Assembly: GCF_019492185.1 (NCBI RefSeq)
Contig: NZ_JAICCF010000005.1
Span: 496,001 to 560,000, forward strand
Reading direction: 5' to 3'
Origin: Chitinophaga rhizophila
Lineage (GTDB): Bacteria > Bacteroidota > Bacteroidia > Chitinophagales > Chitinophagaceae
Length of the DNA stretch: 64,000 nucleotides
The notes beneath the pieces are model-generated. The model saw only the letters and a list, made by a program, of their open reading frames with translations, did not search any database and was not told where the DNA came from. Numbering within the stretch: the stretch's first letter is position 1; each line of letters begins with the position of its first letter. Both the position numbers and the translations under genes were made by a program. Positions 1 to 8,514 of the stretch are shown in pieces.

Positions 1-168
1 ATCATGAACCGGCTTGCGGCAAGGCTGAAGCAACTGGGTATGTACGCCTTCGTACGCTGGAACTACGTCTTCATTGCACCTCCGCTGAGTATTACGCGTA
101 CACAGGTGGATGAAGGACTGGCAATGATAGACGATGCCTTGTCTATTGCAGATGAATATGTGGTATAA
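1..168 (+). CDS. Class III aminotransferase, C-terminal end only (partial)
   Basis: The window opens inside this gene. Fifty-five codons remain before TAA at 166-168. The tail reads '...APPLSIT...VDEGLAMIDDAL...', which is the usual C-terminal end of PLP-dependent class III (omega) aminotransferases. The PLP lysine and all the rest lie outside the window. Its position just upstream of a complete pyrimidine degradation operon suggests it transaminates beta-alanine or beta-aminoisobutyrate, the end products of that pathway; this is inference from context. The last 20 codons form the first copy of a 99-bp tandem repeat. Confidence 0.75.
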   Translation: MMNRLAARLKQLGMYAFVRWNYVFIAPPLSITRTQVDEGLAMIDDALSIADEYVV

Positions 169-395
169 AGAGGTATCCTCAGTGAATCATCTGCTAGTAG
201 ATAGGTAGATGAAGGACTGGGAATAGTAGGTGATGTATTGTCTACCGCAGATGAATATGTGGTATAAAGGGGTAGCATCAATGAATCATCTGCTAGTAAA
301 TAGGTTGATGAAGGACTGGGAATAGTAGATGATGTATTGTCTACCGCAGATGAATATGTGGTATAAAGAGGTAGCCTCAATGACTGATCTGCTCA
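109..395 (+). repeat. 99-bp tandem repeat spanning a gene junction (about 2.9 copies)
   Basis: Copies begin at 109, 208 and 307, each with 'GATGAAGGACTGG'. The period is exactly 99 bp, a multiple of three. Each unit carries the last codons of the aminotransferase, its TAA stop, a purine-rich ribosome-binding stretch and a start codon. The starts are GTG 182 in copy 1, ATG 281 in copy 2 and ATG 380 in copy 3. Only the start at 380 opens the transporter. The start in copy 2 opens a 14-codon reading frame ending at 325, and the one in copy 1 an 8-codon frame ending at 208. Copies 2 and 3 are more like each other than like copy 1. Confidence 0.9.
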
Positions 396-1939
396 CAATC
401 TGTAATTCCGAAAGCATGACAGATAATCATGACATCCGCCCGCATATTTCCCGCTCCGGCCTGTATAGCGAAGACCTGGCACCCGTGCCGGTTAATCAGC
501 GCACCTGGAATACCTGGAACTATGCAAGTCTGTGGATCAGCATGAGTCTCTGCATTCCGACCTATATGCTGGCCAGCTCGCTGATAGAAGGTGGGATGAA
601 CTGGTGGCAGGCTATCCTGACGATCTTTGCCGGCAATACTGTGGTGTTGATCCCGATGATACTCAATGGACATGCAGGAGCGAAATATGGTATTCCTTTT
701 CCGGTTTTCGCCCGCGCCAGTTTCGGTACCAGAGGCGCTAACATCCCGGCTATGCTGCGGGCAATCGTTGCCTGCGGATGGTTTGGTATCCAGACATGGA
801 TAGGCGGTTTCGCGCTGTACCAGATGTTGCAGCTATGGCTACCCGGACTAGCTACCCTGCCGGCAGTATTTCCGGCTTCGTTCGGTCTTGCGACCGGCCC
901 TGCCATCTGCTTCCTGGTATTCTGGTTGTTGAACATGTACATCGTATACCTGGGTATCGAAAGTATCCGTAAGCTGCTGGTGTTTAAGGCCATCTTCCTG
1001 CCAGTAGCAGTACTGGCCTTATTGTACTGGGCTATCAATGCCGTAGACGGTGGATTAGGACCCATCCTGCACCAGCCGTCAAAGTTTACTTCTAACGCGG
1101 CATTCTGGACATTTTTTATCCCCGGACTGACAGGTATGGTCGGCTTCTGGGCCACTCTGTCTTTGAATATCCCTGACTTCACGCGTTATGCCGTAAGTCA
1201 GCGTGCGCAGATCAAAGGCCAGGCATTGGGACTGCCTCCTTCCATGACGTTGTTTTCCTTTATCGGTGTAGTAGTTACCGGGGCGACCACTATCGTATAT
1301 GGCACGACCATCTGGGACCCGGTGGTACTGGCAGCAAGATTTGAGAACAAGCTGCTTGTCAGTATCGCCATGATCGCCGTTGCTATCTCCACACTGGCAA
1401 CTAACATTGCGGCTAATATTATCAGTCCGGCCAACGACTTTGCTAATCTAGCCCCGGAAAAGATCTCCTTCCGGACCGGTGGTTACTTCACAGGTATCAT
1501 CGGTATGCTGATCTTTCCCTGGAAACTGGTCGCAGATCCTACCGGGTATATATTTACCTGGTTGGTAGGATATTCAAGTCTGCTGGGACCTATAGGCGGC
1601 ATCATGATCGCTGATTATTACCTGGTCAGAAAGCAGCAGCTGGAAGTAGGTGAACTATATGATCCGGCGGGACGTTATAGTTTTTCAAATGGCTTCAACC
1701 GCCATGCTATGGTCGCTTTACTGCTGGGTATAGTGCCGAATATTCCGGGTTTTCTGGCCACCATCAGCTGGATACCGCCCGACGCGCTGCCGGGTTGGAT
1801 CATACAACTATACAGTTACGCGTGGTTTGTAGGTTTCTTTGTATCAGGTACCAGTTACTATTTTTCCATGCGCTCATATCATGTCATTACCAACACAGGA
1901 ACCAATAAACAGGAGGTGAACTATGTCGCTGCTGATTAA
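380..1939 (+). CDS. NCS1-family nucleobase/hydantoin transporter
   Basis: An inner-membrane symporter of the nucleobase-cation-symport-1 family, expected to import uracil, thymine, allantoin or hydantoins. The N-terminal region has the family's 'RTWNTWNYASLW' segment, followed by about twelve hydrophobic helices. 'GIPFPVFARASFG' and 'GWFGIQTWIGG' are typical of the substrate-site helices, and the length (519 aa) is normal. I chose the start at 380, after AAAGAGG at 365-371, because the earlier in-frame ATG at 329 lies inside the tandem repeat and would add a non-conserved leader. The next ATG (414) is possible. The 3' end overlaps the dihydropyrimidinase start by 17 bases, so the two are translationally coupled. 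Substrate is inferred from the downstream catabolic genes. Confidence 0.9.
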   Translation: MTDLLTICNSESMTDNHDIRPHISRSGLYSEDLAPVPVNQRTWNTWNYASLWISMSLCIPTYMLASSLIEGGMNWWQAILTIFAGNTVVLIPMILNGHAGAKYGIPFPVFARASFGTRGANIPAMLRAIVACGWFGIQTWIGGFALYQMLQLWLPGLATLPAVFPASFGLATGPAICFLVFWLLNMYIVYLGIESIRKLLVFKAIFLPVAVLALLYWAINAVDGGLGPILHQPSKFTSNAAFWTFFIPGLTGMVGFWATLSLNIPDFTRYAVSQRAQIKGQALGLPPSMTLFSFIGVVVTGATTIVYGTTIWDPVVLAARFENKLLVSIAMIAVAISTLATNIAANIISPANDFANLAPEKISFRTGGYFTGIIGMLIFPWKLVADPTGYIFTWLVGYSSLLGPIGGIMIADYYLVRKQQLEVGELYDPAGRYSFSNGFNRHAMVALLLGIVPNIPGFLATISWIPPDALPGWIIQLYSYAWFVGFFVSGTSYYFSMRSYHVITNTGTNKQEVNYVAAD

Positions 1940-3305
1940 AAACGGAAGAGTTATCACTGCTACAGACGACTATCAGGCAGATATCCTGGTAGAAGGAGAG
2001 CAGATTGTTGCTATTGGAAAAGACCTGCCGGCAGATAATGCACAAGTCATAGATGCTACAGGGCTATTGGTGATGCCGGGAGGTATAGATCCGCATGTAC
2101 ACCTGGACATGCCGTTTATGGGCACTTTCTCCAGTGATACCCATGAAACTGGTACACGTGCGGCACTGCATGGAGGTACTACCACTGTCATTGACTTTGT
2201 ACTGCAGCAGCAAGGGCATAGTCTGCAGGAAGCATTGGATGAATGGAACAGCAGGGCAGCCGGTACAGCCGTAGGCGATTATAGTTTTCATATGGCCGTC
2301 ACAGACTTTAATGCGGCCACAAAGGCAGAGATCCGGACAATGATTGTACAGGAGGGTATTACCTCTTTCAAGACTTTCATGGCATATAAAGGAGCGTTGA
2401 TGATTGACGACCGGCAGATGACCGGGTTGATGCAGGAAGTAAAGCAACAGGGCGGTATGGTTACCGTACATGCGACTAACGGAGATGTGATTGATTACCT
2501 GGTGGCCAAACACCTGGCGGAAGGCAGGACTTCTCCGCTATATCATTACCTGTCACAACCAGAAGTAACGGAAGCAGAAGCAGCAGCGCGTTTTACAGAC
2601 CTGGCGCATTATACCGGTTGTCCGGCATACATCGTACACCTCACCTGTGAAGGAGCACTCAATGCGGTACGTAACGCTACCCGCAGGAATCAAAGAGTAT
2701 ATGTAGAGACCTGTATACAGTACCTTACGCTCGATGCCAGCAAGTATGACCTGGGCTTTGAAAGTGCCAAGTGGGTAATGAGTCCGCCGTTACGGGAAGT
2801 CAAGGATCAGGAAACCCTCTGGGCCGGAATCAACCAAGGTCTGGTGAACATTGTAGCTACAGATCATTGTCCGTTTATGTGGCAGCAGAAGTTGATGGGC
2901 AAGGATAATTTCTCAAAGATACCTAATGGTCATCCGGCCATTGAAAACAGGATGGAGCTGTTGTTCAGTGAAGGCGTAGTGAAGAACAGGATAACGCTCA
3001 ATAAGTACGTAGAAGTAGCGTGTACGAATCCTGCAAAGATATTTGGAATGTTTCCCCGCAAGGGTACTATTGCCATAGGCAGTGATGCAGATATCATCCT
3101 CTTTGATCCACATCAGCAGCATATTATTTCAGCAGCTACTCACCATATGAATGTTGACTACTCCGCCTATGAAGGATGGGAAGTAACAGGGAAGGTGAAG
3201 ACAGTTATCTTAAGAGGAAAGGTAGCTGTTGATAACGGCGAATGCCTGTTGCCCAGCGGATATGGGCAGTTTATCAGGCGTAACCAGGTAAGTGCGAAGA
3301 TCTGA
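1923..3305 (+). CDS. hydA: Dihydropyrimidinase / D-hydantoinase
   Basis: A cyclic amidohydrolase that opens 5,6-dihydrouracil or dihydrothymine to the N-carbamoyl-beta-amino acid, the second step of reductive pyrimidine breakdown. The 460-residue length is normal. The binuclear metal ligands are all visible: H58 and H60 in 'DPHVHLD', the lysine expected to be carboxylated (K150 in 'SFKTFMAYKG'), H183 in 'VHATNGD', H239 in 'YIVHLT' and D314 in 'VATDHCPF'. A good Shine-Dalgarno (AGGAGGTGA) precedes the ATG, unusual for this window, and the start lies within the transporter's 3' end. It is cytoplasmic and part of the operon with transporter, ureidopropionase and PreTA. Confidence 0.95.
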   Translation: MSLLIKNGRVITATDDYQADILVEGEQIVAIGKDLPADNAQVIDATGLLVMPGGIDPHVHLDMPFMGTFSSDTHETGTRAALHGGTTTVIDFVLQQQGHSLQEALDEWNSRAAGTAVGDYSFHMAVTDFNAATKAEIRTMIVQEGITSFKTFMAYKGALMIDDRQMTGLMQEVKQQGGMVTVHATNGDVIDYLVAKHLAEGRTSPLYHYLSQPEVTEAEAAARFTDLAHYTGCPAYIVHLTCEGALNAVRNATRRNQRVYVETCIQYLTLDASKYDLGFESAKWVMSPPLREVKDQETLWAGINQGLVNIVATDHCPFMWQQKLMGKDNFSKIPNGHPAIENRMELLFSEGVVKNRITLNKYVEVACTNPAKIFGMFPRKGTIAIGSDADIILFDPHQQHIISAATHHMNVDYSAYEGWEVTGKVKTVILRGKVAVDNGECLLPSGYGQFIRRNQVSAKI

Positions 3306-3343
3306 CATCACTATTGATATTTATTACGCTTAAATTGTTCCCC

Positions 3344-4210
3344 ATGTCGCGTGTTATTAAATCCGGACTTATTCAAATGAGTCTTCCCAAAACAGAAGGC
3401 GAAGGAACCATCGATGAGATCAAAGAAGCAATGATTCAGAAGCATATTCCCCTCATCGAAGAGGCAGGCGGGAAGGGGGTGCAGATACTGTGTCTGCAGG
3501 AGATATTCAGTACCCCGTATTTTTGTCCGGGACAAGACAGTAAATGGTACGCCTCTGCCGAGACAGTGCCGGGGCCTACTACCGAACGGATGGCGGAGTA
3601 TGCTAAGAAGTACAACATGGTAATTATCGTCCCTGTATATGAGAAAGAGCAGGCGGGCGTGTTATACAATACAGCCGCTGTGATTGATGCAGATGGTACT
3701 TACCTGGGCAAATACCGCAAGAACCATATACCGCATACCTCCGGGTTCTGGGAGAAGTTCTTCTTCAAGCCAGGCAACCTGGGTTATCCGGTTTTCCAGA
3801 CGAAGTATGCGAAGGTAGGCGTGTATATCTGTTATGACAGGCATTTCCCCGATGGGGCGCGGGTGCTTGGACTGAATGGCGCAGAGATCGTATATAATCC
3901 CTCCGCAACAGTAGCAGGTTTGTCACAGTACCTGTGGAAGCTGGAGCAGCCGGCACATGCAGCAGCCAACGGTTACTTCATGGGTTGCATCAACAGGGTA
4001 GGCGAGGAGAAGCCCTGGAACCTGGGTAGGTTTTATGGTTCGTCTTACTTTGTAGATCCCCGCGGACAGATATTCGCAAGCGCCTCAGAAGATAAGGATG
4101 AGTTGCTCATCGCCAGTTTTGACCTTAGTATGATAGATGAAGTGAGAAATGTATGGCAGTTTTTCAGAGACAGACGTCCGGAGACCTATAGCAAGCTGAC
4201 AGAGTTATAA
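3344..4210 (+). CDS. Beta-ureidopropionase (N-carbamoyl-beta-alanine amidohydrolase)
   Basis: A nitrilase-superfamily amidase that hydrolyses N-carbamoyl-beta-alanine to beta-alanine, CO2 and ammonia, the third step of the pathway. The Glu-Lys-Cys catalytic triad is visible as E53 ('CLQEIF'), K126 ('KYRKNHIP') and C163 ('VYICYDRHFPDGAR'). The length of 288 residues is normal for bacterial members. I chose ATG 3344 ('MSRVIKSGLIQ') over the in-frame ATG at 3314 because family similarity begins there and the earlier leader is hydrophobic and unlike the family. It starts 38 bases after the dihydropyrimidinase stop. Confidence 0.92.
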   Translation: MSRVIKSGLIQMSLPKTEGEGTIDEIKEAMIQKHIPLIEEAGGKGVQILCLQEIFSTPYFCPGQDSKWYASAETVPGPTTERMAEYAKKYNMVIIVPVYEKEQAGVLYNTAAVIDADGTYLGKYRKNHIPHTSGFWEKFFFKPGNLGYPVFQTKYAKVGVYICYDRHFPDGARVLGLNGAEIVYNPSATVAGLSQYLWKLEQPAHAAANGYFMGCINRVGEEKPWNLGRFYGSSYFVDPRGQIFASASEDKDELLIASFDLSMIDEVRNVWQFFRDRRPETYSKLTEL

Positions 4211-4230
4211 GTTTCATTTAAAACACCTTT

Positions 4231-5592
4231 ATGGCAGTACAGAATAACAGGTTGACTGCTGAAGAATACGAACAGCGTTTCAGTGATATACATCCCCCGT
4301 TTGAGACCCGGGATGCGGCATTAGTGGATGCCAACCGTTGCCTTTTCTGCTACGATGCGCCCTGCACAAAAAGCTGTCCGACAGGTATTAATGTGCCGAA
4401 GTTTATCAAACAAATCACTACAGATAACCTCAAGGGAGCAGCATATACCATCTTCTCGTCTAATATCATGGGCGGTGGCTGCGCGAAGGTTTGTCCGGTG
4501 GAGAAACTTTGTGAAGGTGCCTGCGTTTATAACCTGATGGAGGAAACCGCGATTCCGATTGCACGTTTACAGCGCTATGCTACTGAGCCGGCCATCAAAG
4601 GGCAGTGGCGTATGTTTGAGAGAAAGCAGCGAACTGGCAAAAAGGTGGCGATAATAGGCGCAGGGCCGGCCGGATTGAGCTGTGCGCATGCATTGTCAAG
4701 AGAAGGCGTAGACGTGACTATTTACGAGAAGGAGGCGAAAGGCGGAGGGCTGATGACCTATGGGATTGCCGCCTACAAAGTAACGCCCGCATTCTGTGAA
4801 GAAGAGGTCAGCTTCATTACCGGCATTGGAGGAATTGACATCCGGTACAACCAGGAGCTGGGGAAAGATATTCTGTTATCCGCTTTGCAGGAAGAGTATG
4901 ATGCCGTATACCTGGCATTTGGCGTCGGGCTTGCCCGGCAGTTGTATATTCCGGGAGAGCAGCTGGAGGGCGTGGTAGACGCGATCAGCTTTATCTATGA
5001 CATCCGGAACAGCGGGTTTCCGGCAGTGCCGGTAGGAGATCAGGTGGCAGTCATCGGAATGGGTATGACCGCCATAGATGCCGCTACGCAGGCACGCCGG
5101 CTGGGTGCAAAAGAGGTGACGCTGGTATATAGAAGAACACAGCAGGAAATGCCTTGTACCGTAGCAGAAATGGACATTGCACTATTGGATGGCTGTAAGA
5201 TTATCTGGCTGGCAGCGCCGGCAGAGATCATTGGGGAGAACGGTAAGGCGACGCAGCTGATTTGTCATAGCGTGAGGCTGGAAGAAGATAATACCGGTCG
5301 CCGGCAACCGGTGCTTACGGATGAGAAAATAGTACTACCGGTGGATATGGTGATCAAAGCCGCCGGACAAATGCCTTTTGAGCAACTGATATATGAAAAC
5401 CAGCTGCATCATAACGGAGGTAAGATCGCGGTTACCGGCAATGGCGTGACAAGTATCAATGGCGTATTTGCAGGAGGAGATTGTGTAAATGGAGGAAAGG
5501 AAGTAGTGGATGCAGTACAGGCAGGCAAGGAAGGCGCAGCAGCAATTTTAGCGTATTTGCAGGCAGACTGCCATGTCAGTAGCAGTCATTAA
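4231..5592 (+). CDS. preT: NAD(P)-dependent dihydropyrimidine dehydrogenase, PreT subunit
   Basis: The electron-input subunit of bacterial dihydropyrimidine dehydrogenase, which passes electrons from NAD(P)H through FAD and iron-sulfur clusters to PreA. It is homologous to the glutamate synthase small subunit. The N-terminal cysteine clusters are present ('CLFCYDAPCTKSCPTG' and 'GGGCAKVCPVEKLCEGAC'), as are an FAD Rossmann motif 'IIGAGPAGLSCA' near residue 140 and a second dinucleotide fold 'VIGMGMTAIDAA' with 'VYRR' near residues 270-300. The 453-residue length is normal. The gene overlaps the first in-frame ATG of preA and begins 20 bases after the ureidopropionase stop. Confidence 0.93.
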   Translation: MAVQNNRLTAEEYEQRFSDIHPPFETRDAALVDANRCLFCYDAPCTKSCPTGINVPKFIKQITTDNLKGAAYTIFSSNIMGGGCAKVCPVEKLCEGACVYNLMEETAIPIARLQRYATEPAIKGQWRMFERKQRTGKKVAIIGAGPAGLSCAHALSREGVDVTIYEKEAKGGGLMTYGIAAYKVTPAFCEEEVSFITGIGGIDIRYNQELGKDILLSALQEEYDAVYLAFGVGLARQLYIPGEQLEGVVDAISFIYDIRNSGFPAVPVGDQVAVIGMGMTAIDAATQARRLGAKEVTLVYRRTQQEMPCTVAEMDIALLDGCKIIWLAAPAEIIGENGKATQLICHSVRLEEDNTGRRQPVLTDEKIVLPVDMVIKAAGQMPFEQLIYENQLHHNGGKIAVTGNGVTSINGVFAGGDCVNGGKEVVDAVQAGKEGAAAILAYLQADCHVSSSH

Positions 5593-5602
5593 ACGTATCT
5601 TT

Positions 5603-6859
5603 ATGGCAGACATCTCAGCTAATTTTCTCGGTATCAGATCGCCTAATCCTTACTGGCTGGCAAGCGCGCCACCCACTGATAAAAAGATCAATGTGCTGCG
5701 TGCTTTTGAAGCAGGATGGGGAGGCGTAGTCTGGAAGACGTTGGGTAGTCAGGTGAAGAACGTGTCTTCGCGTTATTCTTCTGTTGATTACAACGGCAGC
5801 CGGGTGATGGGCTTCAATAATATTGAATTGATAAGTGACCGGCCACTCGCTGTCAATCTGAAAGAGATTGCAGAGTGTGTCCGGCTGTTCCCTGACAGGG
5901 CGATGGTTGTTTCTCTGATGGCAGATAACAACCGCGAAAGCTGGCATGAACTGATCAAACAGGTAGAGGATACCGGCGCGCATGGGCTGGAGCTGAATTT
6001 TGGTTGTCCCCACGGCATGACAGAACGTGGAATGGGCGCGGCCGTCGGGCAGGATCCGGAGATTGCTGCCAGACTAGTGGAATGGGTGATGGAAGCTGCG
6101 ACTATCCCCGTCATCACAAAACTGACGCCCAATGTTCACTCTGTCGTACCTACAGGAAGGGCGGCAGTGAAAGCAGGTTCCCACGCGCTGTCGCTGATCA
6201 ACACCATCCAGTCGGTAACCGGCGTTGACCTGGATACGTTTGTGCCTAATCCGAATGTGGCAGGTCAATCTACTTTCGGAGGTTATTGCGGTCCGGCAGT
6301 TAAGCCGATCGCCCTGAAGATGCTGACTACTATCGCGCAGGACCCTGTTACAGCAAAAGTGCCAGTATCAGGTATCGGAGGTATCAGCACCTGGAAAGAT
6401 GCTGCAGAATTTATGTTGCTGGGCGCAACAACCGTTCAGGTATGCACCGCCGCTATGCGTTACGGCTTTCGTATCATAGAAGATCTGTGCGACGGACTTA
6501 ATAACTGGATGGATGAAAAGGGCTTTCGTACCCTGGACGACTTTATCGGCCGTTCTGTACCTACGCTGACAAGCTGGGAAGAGCTGGATATGAACTATCA
6601 CATAGTAGCCAACATCAACCAGGATAAATGTATCCACTGCGGGTTGTGTTATATCAGCTGTGAAGATGGTTCACATCAGGCGATTAACCTATCCTACGGG
6701 AATCCTTACAATACCTACACGATCAAGGAGGAGGAATGCGTAGGGTGTAATCTGTGTAAGTTGGTTTGTCCGGTAGATAATTGTATCACGATGGTAGAGC
6801 AGCGTCATGGGGACGAATATCTGAACTGGAAGGAATATCAGCGGAGGGGTGGGGTTTGA
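5603..6859 (+). CDS. preA: NAD-dependent dihydropyrimidine dehydrogenase, PreA subunit
   Basis: The FMN subunit that interconverts uracil/thymine and their 5,6-dihydro forms, the first step of reductive catabolism. It has a dihydroorotate-dehydrogenase-like TIM barrel ('ELNFGCPHGMTERGMG', 'KLTPNV', 'SGIGGI') followed by two [4Fe-4S] motifs, 'CIHCGLCYISC' and 'CVGCNLCKLVCPV'. I chose ATG 5603 ('MADISANFLG') because family homology starts there; an ATG at 5573 overlaps preT. At the position of the mammalian catalytic Cys (human loop 'ACGQD') this protein has Val ('AAVGQDPE'). As I recall, E. coli PreA also has Val there, so this may be a bacterial feature. Last gene of the operon. Confidence 0.94.
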   Translation: MADISANFLGIRSPNPYWLASAPPTDKKINVLRAFEAGWGGVVWKTLGSQVKNVSSRYSSVDYNGSRVMGFNNIELISDRPLAVNLKEIAECVRLFPDRAMVVSLMADNNRESWHELIKQVEDTGAHGLELNFGCPHGMTERGMGAAVGQDPEIAARLVEWVMEAATIPVITKLTPNVHSVVPTGRAAVKAGSHALSLINTIQSVTGVDLDTFVPNPNVAGQSTFGGYCGPAVKPIALKMLTTIAQDPVTAKVPVSGIGGISTWKDAAEFMLLGATTVQVCTAAMRYGFRIIEDLCDGLNNWMDEKGFRTLDDFIGRSVPTLTSWEELDMNYHIVANINQDKCIHCGLCYISCEDGSHQAINLSYGNPYNTYTIKEEECVGCNLCKLVCPVDNCITMVEQRHGDEYLNWKEYQRRGGV

Positions 6860-7099
6860 AGGTACGGATTCAGGGAGTGGCAGTTGTGTTAGCAGGAGGG
6901 TATTGGTGTAGATTAGATGTGAGGTATTAACAGGGGCGGGTGATCATTCTATTTTGATTGACAAGCCTGCCGGCGAAGAGGTGATTAGTAGCGGGGTGGA
7001 TTAAGTGTAAGGCGTTGTTGGTAGTAGGTAGTCTTGGCCTTTCTAAAAGAGCGAATATTTTCGGAAGGAAATGTATGTTAAGTGTGATGGCTGGTGTAG

Positions 7100-7345
7100 A
7101 TTCCTGTCAATTTCATTGGTTCATTGTTATATTGGATTATAGCTACGGAAGAGAAATATAATGATGGCGGAGAAAGTGCGCTGCCTGTATTGACCAACAC
7201 GATGCAGGTGACAGTTACAATGCCGTTGTCCATGAGGGAGAATGGTACACGCAGCTTCACTATGTTTAAGATGTTGAAGAATGGTGATGCTGTAACATGA
7301 CAACAGGATTCCTTCACCTTGGAATGTGCATCTTTATTAGCCGCA
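7100..7345 (+). pseudogene. Alpha-2-macroglobulin family relic
   Basis: An open stretch without a start codon, reading 'EEKYNDGGESALPVLTNTMQ', then 'TMPLSMRENGTRSFTMFKML', a TGA stop at 7298-7300, and on in the same frame 'QQDSFTLECAS'. The 'ALPVLTN.M.VT.TMPL..R..GT..FT' pattern is characteristic of a conserved segment of bacterial alpha-2-macroglobulin-like proteins, which are normally about 1,800-2,000 residues. Only about 80 codons are recognisable and the stop interrupts them, so this is debris. Nothing recognisable remains in the flanking 6860-7099 and 7346-7532. A minus-strand reading frame across the same bases is an antisense shadow. Confidence 0.55.
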
Positions 7346-7532
7346 TTACGTCTGGTCATTTGAACTTAAAAGAACGTTAGGGGAGACGTACTTAGTGATG
7401 GTGTAGATCAGGCGTGAGACATGAATAGCGGCAGGTGATCCCTATTGTTAAGCGGCAATAGTGAGCGTATGGCAATAGCGCGCTTTGCAGCAGTTTGTTG
7501 ACCTTTTTGATGTAAGTGATATTGATTCAGTG

Positions 7533-8084
7533 TTAATCTACTATTGCCCAAAGTGCGCCGGCTTTAATTGCCTTCTCATGTATTTCGCATTGTTTATCGT
7601 GCGCGCCAGGCAACATACCGATACTCATTAGGAAAGAGTTGACAATCTCGCCACCGGTGAATCGGAATGTTTTCTTGAAGAGCTTTACCCATTGTTCTTT
7701 GGTCTTTGGATGATGCGCTTCAAGCCAGCCCTTAAATGAGCCCTGTTCTTTCTGTAATTGCAGGATTGTCTTTGCATTCTCAATGGCCGCGTCAATCTTC
7801 AGTCTGTTCCTTATGATGCCGGCATCCGCCAATAGTCGCTCACGATCCGCAGTCGCATAGGCAGCCACTTTACTGACATTGAAGTGACTGTATGCCTTAC
7901 GGAACTGGGCTTCTTTTCTTAGAATCGTCTCCCAGCTGAGCCCAGCCTGGTTGATCTCAAGTACAAGTCGGCAGAACAGTTCGTTGTCATCATCAATAGG
8001 AAATCCATACTGATGATCATGATAGGCTTTGTGAAGTGCCTTCTTCTCTGCGGGCATTACCTCGATAGCGGTGCAATAGGACAT
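7533..8084 (-). CDS. tag: DNA-3-methyladenine glycosylase I
   Basis: A cytoplasmic base-excision repair enzyme that removes 3-methyladenine from alkylated DNA. The 183-residue length fits the Tag family. The sequence shows 'HDHQYGFPIDDDNELFCRLVLEINQAG' (aromatic base-binding and helix region, read in parts) and the zinc-snap ligands C4, H22, H162 and C166 at the N and C termini, as in E. coli Tag. It stands alone, on the strand opposite to its neighbours, so it is probably monocistronic. No regulatory site was recognised. Confidence 0.93.
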   Translation of the reverse strand: MSYCTAIEVMPAEKKALHKAYHDHQYGFPIDDDNELFCRLVLEINQAGLSWETILRKEAQFRKAYSHFNVSKVAAYATADRERLLADAGIIRNRLKIDAAIENAKTILQLQKEQGSFKGWLEAHHPKTKEQWVKLFKKTFRFTGGEIVNSFLMSIGMLPGAHDKQCEIHEKAIKAGALWAIVD

Positions 8085-8245
8085 ATGAGCTGCGTGTTGT
8101 TATCTGGGTTGTAGAAATGATGCACAAGATAGTACATTAAGGCGAGTCAATCATAAGCCTGATCCATCGCGCGCAGCTACAGAGGGCATTGAATACGCCG
8201 TCGTACTGTTAGCCATACCTCCGGAAAGAAAAACCGGTGGCATGT

Positions 8246-8267
8246 TTTATGCTTCTGAAAGCATAAA
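8246..8267 (+). promoter_or_regulatory. Perfect 9-bp hairpin just before a start codon
   Basis: TTTATGCTT and AAGCATAAA pair perfectly across a 4-base loop, ending 9 bases before the ATG of the DUF3606 gene at 8277. The stem occupies the place of a ribosome-binding site. It may control translation or stability of the short mRNA, or be a terminator of something upstream, though no co-directional gene lies directly upstream. Confidence 0.4.
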
Positions 8268-8276
8268 CAATAAAAT

Positions 8277-8483
8277 ATGGAAGATAATAAATTACCTGGT
8301 GGTGTAGAGAATACAGACGCTCCCCAACCGCAGGAGTTCAGGATGAATGAGCTGGCACTTGAATTAGGCGTTTCAACAGAAGAGTTGCAGCAGGCAGTAG
8401 AAATAGTAGGGGATGACCCTGTGAGAGTGAAGGAGTTTATCCGCCGTAACCACAGCGAAAGTGATGATACGAATGAGGTATAG
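8277..8483 (+). CDS. DUF3606-like small protein
   Basis: A 68-residue protein with an acidic, proline-containing N-terminus and a short helical region 'ELALELGVSTEELQQAVEIV' followed by 'VRVKEFIRR'. This matches the DUF3606 pattern (FGVSxEEL..AV..VG....V..YL). These small proteins are common in Bacteroidota and Proteobacteria and have no assigned role; some occur near stress genes. There is no signal peptide and it is presumably cytoplasmic. A hairpin precedes the start. The HxlR gene downstream is convergent. Confidence 0.7.
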   Translation: MEDNKLPGGVENTDAPQPQEFRMNELALELGVSTEELQQAVEIVGDDPVRVKEFIRRNHSESDDTNEV

Positions 8484-8514
8484 ATGTTGAGTTGGTTGCA
8501 GGATAGTTATTTGT

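Noticed and set aside
109-395. Possible CRISPR array (regular 99-bp repeats)
   Set aside because: The whole unit repeats, with no unique spacers, and it holds gene ends and starts. It is a tandem duplication.
7078-7359. Minus-strand frame of 93 codons
   Set aside because: It is antisense to the alpha-2-macroglobulin relic on the plus strand, which reads as a known family.
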